From positions 1-9,338 of the forward strand of contig CAYMRB010000404.1 in assembly GCA_964392615.1 (NCBI GenBank): a DNA stretch of 9,338 nt. The letters run 5' to 3'. Source of the DNA: CAYMRB01 sp964392615. GTDB taxonomy: Bacteria > Planctomycetota > UBA8108. Shown piece after piece: positions 1-6,866 of this stretch. Numbering within the stretch: the stretch's first letter is position 1; each line of letters starts with the position of its first letter. Position numbers and translations under genes: made by a program. The notes under the pieces are model-generated. The model was given only the letters and a program-made list of their open reading frames with translations, was not told the DNA's origin and did not search any database.

Positions 1-130
1 CGGAGAGACGCCGATCGCGCGCGGCGAGCTGCTCGTCGTCGACGACCGCTTCTGCGTCCGCCTGACCGAGATCCTGTCGCGTCCAGCCGCGCGCGGCCGC
101 GAGTCTGCCGCGACGGAGGTAGCGCTGTGA
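1..130 (+). CDS. fliN: Flagellar motor switch protein FliN, C-terminal end (partial)
   Basis: The last 42 codons of a gene that begins upstream of the window are readable from base 2 to the TGA at 128-130. The peptide begins GETPIARGELLVVDDRFCVR and continues LTEIL, the end of the SpoA/FliN surface-presentation domain (family pattern G-x-P-[VI]-A-x-G-E-[LV]-V-x-[VI]-D-x-x-F-x-V-R-[IL]-x-x-[IL]). FliN forms the cytoplasmic C-ring of the flagellar basal body, taking part in rotation switching and docking of the FliH-FliI export ATPase. A tail of about 15 residues rich in Ala and Arg follows the domain. The stop overlaps the GTG start of the next gene (GTGA), which implies translational coupling. 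The N-terminal part is outside the window, so a FliM/FliY-like fusion cannot be excluded, but fliN directly before fliO is a very common order. Confidence 0.88.
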   Translation, partial: GETPIARGELLVVDDRFCVRLTEILSRPAARGRESAATEVAL

Positions 131-642
131 ACCATCGTACGCGAACCATCATCGCTGCGTGTCTTCTCGTGGCGACCCTTGCGCCGGCCGGTGTGTTCTG
201 CGATCCAGACGCCGAGCGCGGCCGGACCGGAGCGACCGTCGGCGACTTGCGCGAACGCGGCGACGACGACGAGCACGGCAAGGAGTCGCCGTCTCCCTTC
301 GGCCCCTTCCTCGAGCTCGTCGGAGGCGTCTTGATCGTCGCCGTGGCCGGCGGCCTTCTCGTGTACTTCTACCGGCGCTTCGGAGGCGGCATGAAGGGGC
401 TGCGCGGTTCGCGCGCCATCGAGGTGCTCGGTCGAACCGCTCTGTCGCCGCGACATGCCGTCTGTCTGCTGAAGGTCGGACGCCGACTCGTGCTCGTCGG
501 GATGGCGGGTGACCGCATCGCGCCGATCTCCGTCATCGATCAAGGAGATGAGGTCGCGGATATCCTGCGGCAGCTCGGTGCCTCCGACACATCCGACGAC
601 GCGATCACGGATCCAACGGCGGGAGGAGAGCGATGTGGATAA
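127..642 (+). CDS. fliO: Flagellar biosynthesis protein FliO
   Basis: A 171-residue protein with a GTG start overlapping the fliN stop. Residues 1-25 form a positively charged then hydrophobic signal-like segment. An acidic, hydrophilic stretch (about 28-57) leads to one clear membrane segment at about 62-83, followed by a basic FYRRF stop-transfer. The cytoplasmic domain (about 97-148: IEVLGRTALSPRHAVCLLKV, then GRRLVLVG) matches the small beta domain of FliO. FliO is a poorly conserved membrane protein that assists assembly of the FliP ring and is not part of the final pore. Its position between fliN and fliP supports the call as much as the sequence does. It overlaps fliP by 10 nt. The cleavable-looking N-terminal segment before the main membrane helix is seen in some FliO proteins; I see no good lipobox before Cys25. 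Confidence 0.85.
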   Translation: MNHRTRTIIAACLLVATLAPAGVFCDPDAERGRTGATVGDLRERGDDDEHGKESPSPFGPFLELVGGVLIVAVAGGLLVYFYRRFGGGMKGLRGSRAIEVLGRTALSPRHAVCLLKVGRRLVLVGMAGDRIAPISVIDQGDEVADILRQLGASDTSDDAITDPTAGGERCG

Positions 643-1415
643 CGCGTCGATTCCTCGCGCGGATCGCGGTCTTGACGCCGGTCGTCGTCGTGATGTCGGC
701 GGCGTCGATCGTCGCGCAGGAGACGGCCACGCCGTCGAGCGGCAGCGCGCTGAACGATCTGCTCGGCCTCAACGGCGAGAACATGGGCGCTCCGCTGCGT
801 GCTCTCGCGATCGTGACGATCTTCGGCGTCGTGCCGTCGGCGGTCCTGTTGACGACGTGCTTCCCGCGCATTCTCGTCGTGTTGTGCTTCCTGCGGCGCG
901 CGCTCGGCACTCAGGACTTGCCACCGAACATGGTCGTGTTCGGCCTGTCGCTCCTCCTGACCGGCGCCGTGATGTTGCCCGTCTGGCGCGAGGTGTACGA
1001 GACGGCGTACGTGCCGCTCGTCGAAGAGAAGACGATGACCGCGGAAGAGGCGTTCCACGCCGCCGAGGTACCGGTCAAGGCCTTCATGCTCGATCGCACG
1101 CTGCACAGCGACCTCGCGTTGATGGCCGACATCTCGGGCTATCCGGACACGACCCGGCTCGAGGACCTGAGCATCTTCACGGTCCTGCCGGCGTTCGTGC
1201 TCAGCGAGATGAAGCTGGCGTTCCAGATGGGCTTCCTGCTGTTCCTGCCCTTTCTGCTGATCGACCTGCTCGTCTCCGCCGTGCTCGTGTCGATGGGCAT
1301 GATCATGCTGCCGCCCGTGCTCGTCTCGTTGCCGTTGAAGATCCTGGTCTTCGTTCTCGTGGATGGCTGGGGGCTGATCGTCACGCAGCTGCTGGCCGGC
1401 ATCCAGGGAACCTGA
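633..1415 (+). CDS. fliP: Flagellar type III export pore protein FliP
   Basis: 260 residues, ATG preceded by GGGAGGAGAG (621-630), a strong Shine-Dalgarno. Residues 1-29 look like the cleavable signal peptide typical of FliP (basic start, VLTPVVVVMSAASIVAQ). Membrane segments lie at about 57-88, 102-118, 182-205 and 206-245. Both family signatures are visible: FPRILVVLCFLRRALGTQ with PPN at 77-99, and LPAFVLSEMKLAFQMGFLLF plus LPFLLIDLLVSAVLVSMGM at 185-223. Five FliP subunits with FliR and four FliQ form the export channel in the inner membrane; length and motifs are ordinary, so the pore appears intact. The gene ends in tandem stops (TGA TAG, 1413-1418). fliQ follows after 14 nt. Confidence 0.97.
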   Translation: MWITRRFLARIAVLTPVVVVMSAASIVAQETATPSSGSALNDLLGLNGENMGAPLRALAIVTIFGVVPSAVLLTTCFPRILVVLCFLRRALGTQDLPPNMVVFGLSLLLTGAVMLPVWREVYETAYVPLVEEKTMTAEEAFHAAEVPVKAFMLDRTLHSDLALMADISGYPDTTRLEDLSIFTVLPAFVLSEMKLAFQMGFLLFLPFLLIDLLVSAVLVSMGMIMLPPVLVSLPLKILVFVLVDGWGLIVTQLLAGIQGT

Positions 1416-1429
1416 TAGGAGCCGATCAC

Positions 1430-1705
1430 ATGGATTCCATCGACTTGGCCATCGAGTTCTCGCGCGGCGCGCTGACCACTGCGGTCAAGCTCGCGCTGCC
1501 CGTGCTCGCGGCCGGCCTGCTGATCGGTCTCATCGTCAGCGTGATCCAGGCGATGACGCAGGTGCACGACCAGACGCTGTCGTTCATCCCGAAGATCCTG
1601 TCCATGGCGGCAGTCGTGTTCCTGCTGCTGCCGTGGTTTCTGAGTGTCATGACGAGCTACACGCGCGGCGTGTTCGAACAGCTCGGCGGGGGCCTCATCC
1701 CGTAG
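1430..1705 (+). CDS. fliQ: Flagellar type III export pore protein FliQ
   Basis: 91 residues, the usual FliQ size. An AGGAG (1417-1421) sits 8 nt before the ATG. Two hydrophobic hairpin helices, about 17-40 and 55-75, flank the conserved connecting segment IQAMTQVHDQTLSFIPKI (39-56), close to the family pattern IQAxTQIxEQTLSFxPK. FliQ packs around the FliP/FliR core and helps gate the export channel. Start chosen because MDSIDLAIEFSRGAL aligns with the usual FliQ beginning and the ribosome site fits; reading further upstream in this frame would run into fliP. 57 nt separate it from fliR. Confidence 0.96.
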   Translation: MDSIDLAIEFSRGALTTAVKLALPVLAAGLLIGLIVSVIQAMTQVHDQTLSFIPKILSMAAVVFLLLPWFLSVMTSYTRGVFEQLGGGLIP

Positions 1706-1762
1706 CGATAGCGAGCCGTCGCCGCGCGCGAGAAGAACGAATGGAACGTGGAGAGTCGAGAC

Positions 1763-2614
1763 ATGCCGGACGAAGCAGGGGGGCTCGAAGCCCTGCTGGC
1801 CGCATCGTCGGCCCAGGCCCTCTGGATACTCGTGGCCTGTCGGCTGCTCGGCCTGTTCCTTGCCGCACCGTTCTTCCGCAGCGGGCTTCTGCCGTGGCGC
1901 GTGAAGATCGGCATGCTGGGCGTGCTGACGCTCTGCGTGGGCTCGTCGGTGTCGCTCGGAGCCGATGCGTCCGAAGCGGTCGCGGCGCTGTCGGATACGA
2001 CGCGACCGATCGACGCGGGCATCGTGTTGGCCGGCGAGCTCTTTGTCGGCTGCGTGCTCGGCTGGACGGCGCTACTCGTGTTTGGCGCGATCCAGGGGGC
2101 GGCGCGTGTGATCTCGCAGCAGATCGGGCTGGCCGCGTCGAGCGTCGCCGACCCGCAGGGCGATCCGGCGGCAGCGTCCGACGGCGGTGTCGGATTGCCG
2201 TTCCTCTACCACTCGCTGGCGATCGTCCTCTTCCTCGCGCTGGACTTGCACCACGCGCTGATCCGCGCGGTCGTCACGAGCTTCGATCAAGTGCCGCCAG
2301 GAACGCTGAGCGGTGCTGCGCTACCGGCGTTCGTCGGTCGCTTGGCGGTCGAGATCGGTCCGGACATCTTCGTAGCGGCGGTCGTCCTGTGCTTTCCCGT
2401 GCTGTTGGCGCTCTTCCTCGTCTCCATCGTCCAGGGGGCCCTGGGGCGCGTGTTGCCGGAGGTCGAGCTCTTCACGCTGGGGATGCCGGCGCGCATTCTC
2501 GTCGGCCTCACGGTGCTCGTCGCGACTCTGCCGACATCGATGCGCTGGGTCGGCAGGTTGCTGCGGTCGGCCGTGAGCGAGGGCAGCGCAGCGCTGGCCG
2601 CGTGGCAAGGATGA
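1763..2614 (+). CDS. fliR: Flagellar type III export pore protein FliR
   Basis: 283 residues from the ATG at 1763, slightly longer than the usual 255-265. A GTG at 1748 in the same frame would add five residues, but GGAGAG at 1750-1755 lies 7 nt before the ATG and favours 1763. Family segments in order: RLLGLFLAAPFFRSGLLPWR (27-46), AGELFVGCVLGWTALLVFGA (90-109), GAARVISQQIGLAASSVADPQ (112-132), FLALDLHHALIRAV (157-170), FDQVPPG (174-180), and ALGRVLPEVELFTLGMPARI (226-245) before the last membrane helix. About six membrane segments are visible. FliR is the single subunit that completes the FliP5-FliR ring of the export pore and contacts FlhB. The order fliP-fliQ-fliR-flhB is the canonical one. 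40 nt separate it from flhB. Confidence 0.95.
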   Translation: MPDEAGGLEALLAASSAQALWILVACRLLGLFLAAPFFRSGLLPWRVKIGMLGVLTLCVGSSVSLGADASEAVAALSDTTRPIDAGIVLAGELFVGCVLGWTALLVFGAIQGAARVISQQIGLAASSVADPQGDPAAASDGGVGLPFLYHSLAIVLFLALDLHHALIRAVVTSFDQVPPGTLSGAALPAFVGRLAVEIGPDIFVAAVVLCFPVLLALFLVSIVQGALGRVLPEVELFTLGMPARILVGLTVLVATLPTSMRWVGRLLRSAVSEGSAALAAWQG

Positions 2615-2654
2615 CCGTGACACCCGTGAGAGAGATTCTCGGGAGCTGCGGACG

Positions 2655-3458
2655 ATGACGTCGGACCGCGATCAACGCACCGAGCAGCCGACGACCGCTC
2701 GCCGCCGCCGCGCGCGCGAAGCCGGCGAGGTCGCGCGCAGTCGCGACCTGGTCGCGGCGGTGTCGTTGCTCGCGGTCCTCGGCGCCCTCGATCTGTTCGG
2801 CGGCGCGTGGCTGCGCGGTGCGGACGCGGAGTTCCGCGGGCTGCTTCACGATGCGTTCCGAGCGGGTCCTCTCGATGTCGCTGGAGCGTCGACGACGCTC
2901 GCGAGCGCCGGAGGGTTTCTCGTGCGGCTTCTCGTCCCCGCGGCTCTGGTCGTCGTGGCGGCTGTCGCGATCGTCAGCCTCGCGCAGACGGGATTCCTCT
3001 TTCGCCCGTCGAACATACTGCCCGCGTGGGGGCGGCTTTCGCCTGCGGGTCGCGGCGGTGGGGGCGTCCTGCCGTCGGGCTCGTGCGGTCGCGGCGCTCT
3101 GGCGCTCGCCAAGTGCGCCTGGCTCGTCGTCGTCGCCGCGCAGGGGCTTGCTCCGGTCGTCACCGGCGGCCTCGCGACGACGGTGTACGGAACCGTCGAC
3201 ACGACCGGCGATTCGTTGACCGCCGGGCTCGCGAGCGGCGCTGGGCATCTGCTGTCCGTCGCGTCGATAGCGGTCTGGGGGCTCGTGGCGCTCGGCTTCG
3301 TCGACTGGTGTCTGCGCAAGTGGCAGCTCGAGCGACGGCTGATGATGACGCGTCGCGAGGTCATCGACGAGCATAGCGAACAGGAGGCGCCGCCCGAGGT
3401 GCGTCGTCAGCGACGACGCCTTGCCAAGGGCCTCGTACCGCAGGGAGGTGCTGCATGA
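2655..3458 (+). CDS. flhB: Flagellar export protein FlhB lacking the C-terminal autocleavage domain
   Basis: 267 residues, against about 350-380 for typical FlhB. The start is supported by GGGAG at 2641-2645 and by the family N-terminus (RTEQPTTARRRRAREAGEVA, then RSRDL, 8-32). Membrane segments are near 33-52, 88-112, 150-172 and 196-216. The cytoplasmic linker WQLERRLMMTRREVIDEHSE (223-242) matches the family segment that normally leads to the NPTH autocleavage motif, but the protein ends 25 residues later, before any NPTH. flhA starts at 3455 with an ATGA overlap, so no lost reading frame for the missing domain exists here. FlhB normally switches export from rod/hook to filament substrates through that domain; this copy should keep only the membrane part that wraps the FliP/Q/R pore. 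Residues 131-148 are unusually Gly/Ser-rich where the family has a basic amphipathic loop; a neighbouring frame restores family-like sequence (see findings). Confidence 0.88.
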   Translation: MTSDRDQRTEQPTTARRRRAREAGEVARSRDLVAAVSLLAVLGALDLFGGAWLRGADAEFRGLLHDAFRAGPLDVAGASTTLASAGGFLVRLLVPAALVVVAAVAIVSLAQTGFLFRPSNILPAWGRLSPAGRGGGGVLPSGSCGRGALALAKCAWLVVVAAQGLAPVVTGGLATTVYGTVDTTGDSLTAGLASGAGHLLSVASIAVWGLVALGFVDWCLRKWQLERRLMMTRREVIDEHSEQEAPPEVRRQRRRLAKGLVPQGGAA

Positions 3459-5662
3459 GCGACTCCCGGCGATTCACGACGAGCTCGGGTGCGGGCGATC
3501 TGTGGACGAGGATCCGCAAGCAGCCGGAGCTCCTGTTGGCGCTCGGCCTGATCGGGATCCTGTTGGTGATCCTCGTGCCGCTGCCCGGAGCGGTCGTCGA
3601 TCCGTTGCTGATCTTCAACATCACCGTGTCGTTGCTCGTCCTGATGACGGCCGCGGGCGTGTTGCGTCCTCTCGAGTTCAGCGTCTTTCCGTCGCTGCTC
3701 CTGGTGACGACGTTCTTCCGTCTGGCGCTGAACATCGCGACGACGCGCCTCATCCTGGGCAACGCGGCCGCGGGCTCGAACGCGGCGGGCAAGGTCGTCG
3801 AGACGTTCGGCACGTTCGTCGGCGGCGACAACCTCGTCATCGGGCTGGTCGTGTTCACGGTGATCGTCGTCGTGCAGTTTGTCGTCATCACGCGTGGCTC
3901 GACGCGCGTGTCGGAGGTCGCGGCGCGGTTCCAGCTCGACGCGATGCCCGGCAAGCAGCTCGCAATCGACAACGACCTCTCGTCGGGTCAGATCGACCAG
4001 CTCTCGGCGCGGGAGCGGCGCGAGGAGGTGTCGCAGGAGGCGGACTTCTACGGCGCCATGGACGGCGCGAGCAAGTTCGTCCGGGGCGACGCGGTGGCCG
4101 GCATCGTGATCATGTTCGTCAACCTCGTCGGCGGCGCCTGTGTGGGCGTGTTCCGCCACGATATGGGGTTGGTGCAGTCCCTCGACGTCTTCGGTCGGTT
4201 GACGATCGGCGACGGCCTGGTCAGCCAGGTCCCCGCGCTGATGGTCTCCGTCGCGGCAGCGCTGCTCGTGACGCGGTCGACGGCGAACAAGCGCCTCGGC
4301 AGCGATATCGGTCGCCAGCTTTTCTCGAACGACCGGATCCTGTTCGTCGCGGCGGTCTTCCTGCTCATCATGACGCCGACCGGCTTGCCGATTCCGGCGC
4401 TCGTGTTGACGTCGGCTGCCTGCGTCGCGTGCGGTTGGATCCTGCGACGCGAGCGCCTCGAGGCCGCGGTCGACGACGGGGACGAGGCATCGGGCCGCGA
4501 GGCGGCCACTGCGGAGGAAGTCGACTCGCGACCTGCGGTCGACGCGCGCGCGCTGTTGCGCGTCGAGTGCCTCGAGCTCGAGATCGGATATCGCCTCGTG
4601 TCGCTCGTCAGCGAGCATGGCGGCGGCGATCTTCTCGTGCAGCTCGCAGAGGTTCGCCGGCGTCTCGCGCTCGAGCTCGGCCTTGTCGTGCCGTCGATCC
4701 GCGTGGCGGACTCGCGGGCGCTGCAGGCGCGGGAGTATTCGCTCAAGCTCCGCGGCAATCGCCTCGGCGTCTGGCGCAGCGCTCCGGGAGGCTTCCTGGC
4801 GCTCGCACCGGCCTGCGCCGATCCGAAATCGGCCGCCGTGCGGTACGTGCGCGTGGACGACGAACGGACGGCGAAGCGCGCGGAGGTCAACGTCGGCGGA
4901 CGATGCGGCCGCTGGATCGCCGAGGACGAGGCGGACGGCGCGCTCGCGGTGGGATTGGAGCTCTTGCGCCCCGGAGCGGGCATCGCAGCGCATCTCGACG
5001 CGCTGCTGCGCACGCACGCCGCCGAGATTCTCAGCCGCGAGGAAGCCTCGCGCATGGTGGCGGATTTGCGCGACCGCGCGCCCGGTCTCGTCGACGACAT
5101 CGTTCCCTCGTCGGTGACGCTGAGCGATCTGCACCGGACGCTGCAGGAGCTGCTGCGCGAGAGCGTCAGCGTCCGCGACCTCGAGCCGATTCTCGAGACC
5201 CTCGCGGAGTGCTCGGCGCGCGGCGCAGATCAAGACGCTGCGCTGCAGTCGGTGCGGTCGTCGCTGTCCCGGAGCATCTGCGCTTCGTGTGCGGCCGATG
5301 ACGGACGCTTGCACGCCGCGCTGCTCGACCCGGCACTCGAGGAGTTCCTGCAGGGCTCGCTCGAGAAGACGTTCGGAGGACCGGTGCTCGCACTCGATCC
5401 GCGAACTGTCGATTCGATCGGCGATCGCACCGCCGAGGTGCTGCGTGGGTCGGGGCATGAGGGAAGGCGGCCGACCGTGCTCTGCGCGCCGGCCGTCCGC
5501 GCGCCGTTCTGGAAGCTGGTGCGCAAGCGCGTCCCCGACGTGGCCGTGCTCTCGTACGAGGAGGTTCTCGAGGAGGTTCCCGTCGAAGTGCGGGGATCGG
5601 TCAGTCTGGACCGACTGAGTGATACCTCGAGCGTGAGACAGGAGGTGGTTTCCGAAGGATGA
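3455..5662 (+). CDS. flhA: Flagellar export gate protein FlhA
   Basis: 735 residues, somewhat longer than the usual ~690-700. ATG overlaps the flhB stop; GGGAGG (3443-3448) lies 6 nt upstream. The N-terminal half has about eight membrane segments (near 25-45, 48-68, 73-90, 126-146, 210-232, 255-275, 295-330), the signature TFFRLALNIATTRLIL (85-100), and the cytoplasmic FHIPEP region RFQLDAMPGKQLAID (158-172) with K167 and D172 (Salmonella K203 and D208 equivalents) through EADFYGAMDGASKFVRGDA (195-213). After an acidic linker (334-365) the C-terminal ring domain (about 366-715) keeps IGYRLV, VPSIRV, HAAEILSREEASR and RDLEPILETLAE. FlhA forms a nonameric ring coupling proton flow to export and docks substrate-chaperone complexes. 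The docking dimple is changed: V478, G481 and A512 replace D456, F459 and T490 of Salmonella, and about 12 extra residues precede it. It overlaps flhF by ATGA. Confidence 0.97.
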   Translation: MSDSRRFTTSSGAGDLWTRIRKQPELLLALGLIGILLVILVPLPGAVVDPLLIFNITVSLLVLMTAAGVLRPLEFSVFPSLLLVTTFFRLALNIATTRLILGNAAAGSNAAGKVVETFGTFVGGDNLVIGLVVFTVIVVVQFVVITRGSTRVSEVAARFQLDAMPGKQLAIDNDLSSGQIDQLSARERREEVSQEADFYGAMDGASKFVRGDAVAGIVIMFVNLVGGACVGVFRHDMGLVQSLDVFGRLTIGDGLVSQVPALMVSVAAALLVTRSTANKRLGSDIGRQLFSNDRILFVAAVFLLIMTPTGLPIPALVLTSAACVACGWILRRERLEAAVDDGDEASGREAATAEEVDSRPAVDARALLRVECLELEIGYRLVSLVSEHGGGDLLVQLAEVRRRLALELGLVVPSIRVADSRALQAREYSLKLRGNRLGVWRSAPGGFLALAPACADPKSAAVRYVRVDDERTAKRAEVNVGGRCGRWIAEDEADGALAVGLELLRPGAGIAAHLDALLRTHAAEILSREEASRMVADLRDRAPGLVDDIVPSSVTLSDLHRTLQELLRESVSVRDLEPILETLAECSARGADQDAALQSVRSSLSRSICASCAADDGRLHAALLDPALEEFLQGSLEKTFGGPVLALDPRTVDSIGDRTAEVLRGSGHEGRRPTVLCAPAVRAPFWKLVRKRVPDVAVLSYEEVLEEVPVEVRGSVSLDRLSDTSSVRQEVVSEG

Positions 5663-6855
5663 GTGAGCTCGCGCGCTTCGAGGCTACGACAATGAACGAA
5701 GCTCTCGACAAGATCCGCTCGGCGTTCGGCGAGGACGCGATGATCGTCGGGACGCGCACGTTCCGTCGCGGCGGCGTTCTCGGCGTCGGCGGGCAGGAGC
5801 TCGTCGAGGTCTTCGTCGCCGACACGAGATCCCGGATCGAGAACCTTCGACGCGAGACGGCCGGGCGTACTCGCGCCGCAGCCGCTGAGACGACGCAAGG
5901 GGGCTGGCGCGCGCCGGCACCGTCTGTCGCCACCGAGGTCGAGGGCGGCAGCCCGCCAGCCGACGGGGCCGGCATCGATCGGCTCTCCTCGAGCCTGGAG
6001 GAGATCCGCGGCGAGATCAAATCGCTGATGTCGCGCTCGCAGGGCAACGGCGGCTTCACGCACCCGTTCCTCAAGGAGTGTTACGAGCTCCTGATCGAAC
6101 GCGAGGTGGAGCCGCGCATCGCCGACGCGGTCGCGAGGGAGATCGCCAACTTGCGGCTGCCGGAGGGCTATCCGGACAAGAGCAGCGTCCAGATGGTCGT
6201 GCGCTCGGAGCTCGGCAAGATGTTCCGGCCGTGCCCGCCGTTCGACACCGCGGACGGTCCGCGCTGCATCGTGCTGATCGGGCCGACGGGGGTCGGCAAG
6301 ACGACGACGATCGCCAAGCTCGCGGCTCGGGCGAAGCTGCACCAGATGCGGGAGGTCGCGCTGATCACGCTCGACACGTTCCGGATCGGCGCGGCAGAGC
6401 AGCTCCAGGAATACGCGAAGATGCTCGAGGTGCCGCTCGACGTCGTCGCCGAGACCGCGGAGTTCGCGAGCGCGGTCGCCGCGGCCAAGGCGGGGGGAGC
6501 GGATCTGATCTTCATCGACTCCGCGGGCCGCTGCCAACGCGACGAGCTCAAGATGAACGAGCTGGCGGAGTTCCTCGACGTCGTGCCGGGCGCGGAGGTC
6601 CACCTCGTCGTGAGTTGCACGACGCACCCGAAGACGATCTCGAGCGTCACCGAACGCTTCGAGCCGATCGGCTTCGACCGCGTGCTCCTGACCAAGGTCG
6701 ACGAAGCCTACGCGTTCGGCGCGCTGGCGGGAGCGTTGATCGATATCGGCAAGCCGGTCTCGTGGATCACGGACGGACAGAACGTGCCGGACGACATCAT
6801 CCCCGCGGATCCGGATCGCCTCGTGGATCTCGTACTGAAGCCACAGGCGCTGTGA
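5659..6855 (+). CDS. flhF: SRP-type GTPase FlhF, flagellar placement
   Basis: 398 residues; ATG overlaps the flhA stop, with AGGAGGT at 5640-5646. The N-terminal B domain (ARFEATTMNEALDKIRSAFG, 5-24, and DAMIVGTRTF, 26-35) is followed by a low-complexity linker (about 60-130), a helical N domain (135-190) and the SRP-type G domain: P-loop GPTGVGKTT (208-216), LDTFRIGAAEQL (238-249), G3 DSAGR (287-291), G4 TKVDE (345-349) and closing GQNVPDDI (373-380). FlhF is a GTP-dependent homodimer that recruits early flagellar parts to the correct, usually polar, membrane site; FlhG stimulates its GTPase. The G3 element usually reads DTAGRSQRD; here it is DSAGRCQRD, a conservative change. All catalytic motifs are present. 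Followed 11 nt later by flhG. Confidence 0.97.
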   Translation: MSELARFEATTMNEALDKIRSAFGEDAMIVGTRTFRRGGVLGVGGQELVEVFVADTRSRIENLRRETAGRTRAAAAETTQGGWRAPAPSVATEVEGGSPPADGAGIDRLSSSLEEIRGEIKSLMSRSQGNGGFTHPFLKECYELLIEREVEPRIADAVAREIANLRLPEGYPDKSSVQMVVRSELGKMFRPCPPFDTADGPRCIVLIGPTGVGKTTTIAKLAARAKLHQMREVALITLDTFRIGAAEQLQEYAKMLEVPLDVVAETAEFASAVAAAKAGGADLIFIDSAGRCQRDELKMNELAEFLDVVPGAEVHLVVSCTTHPKTISSVTERFEPIGFDRVLLTKVDEAYAFGALAGALIDIGKPVSWITDGQNVPDDIIPADPDRLVDLVLKPQAL

Positions 6856-6866
6856 TGGGGGGAACC

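Noticed and set aside
4617..5117. Possible frameshift in FlhA that would explain the missing TxDPAFG motif
   Set aside because: Both other forward frames give Arg/Ser-rich sequence with no trace of the motif, while the main frame continues smoothly into conserved C-terminal segments.
3407..5458. A 683-codon open frame on the minus strand covering most of flhA
   Set aside because: It lies opposite a clear FlhA gene, is composed mainly of Arg, Asp, Glu, His and Gln as expected from reading GC-rich codons backwards, and shows no recognisable domain.
6078..6854. Upstream extension of the flhG frame through flhF
   Set aside because: The frame is open only because of high GC. The extension is Arg/Gly-rich without domains and overlaps the full G domain of FlhF; flhG starts at 6867 or 6855.
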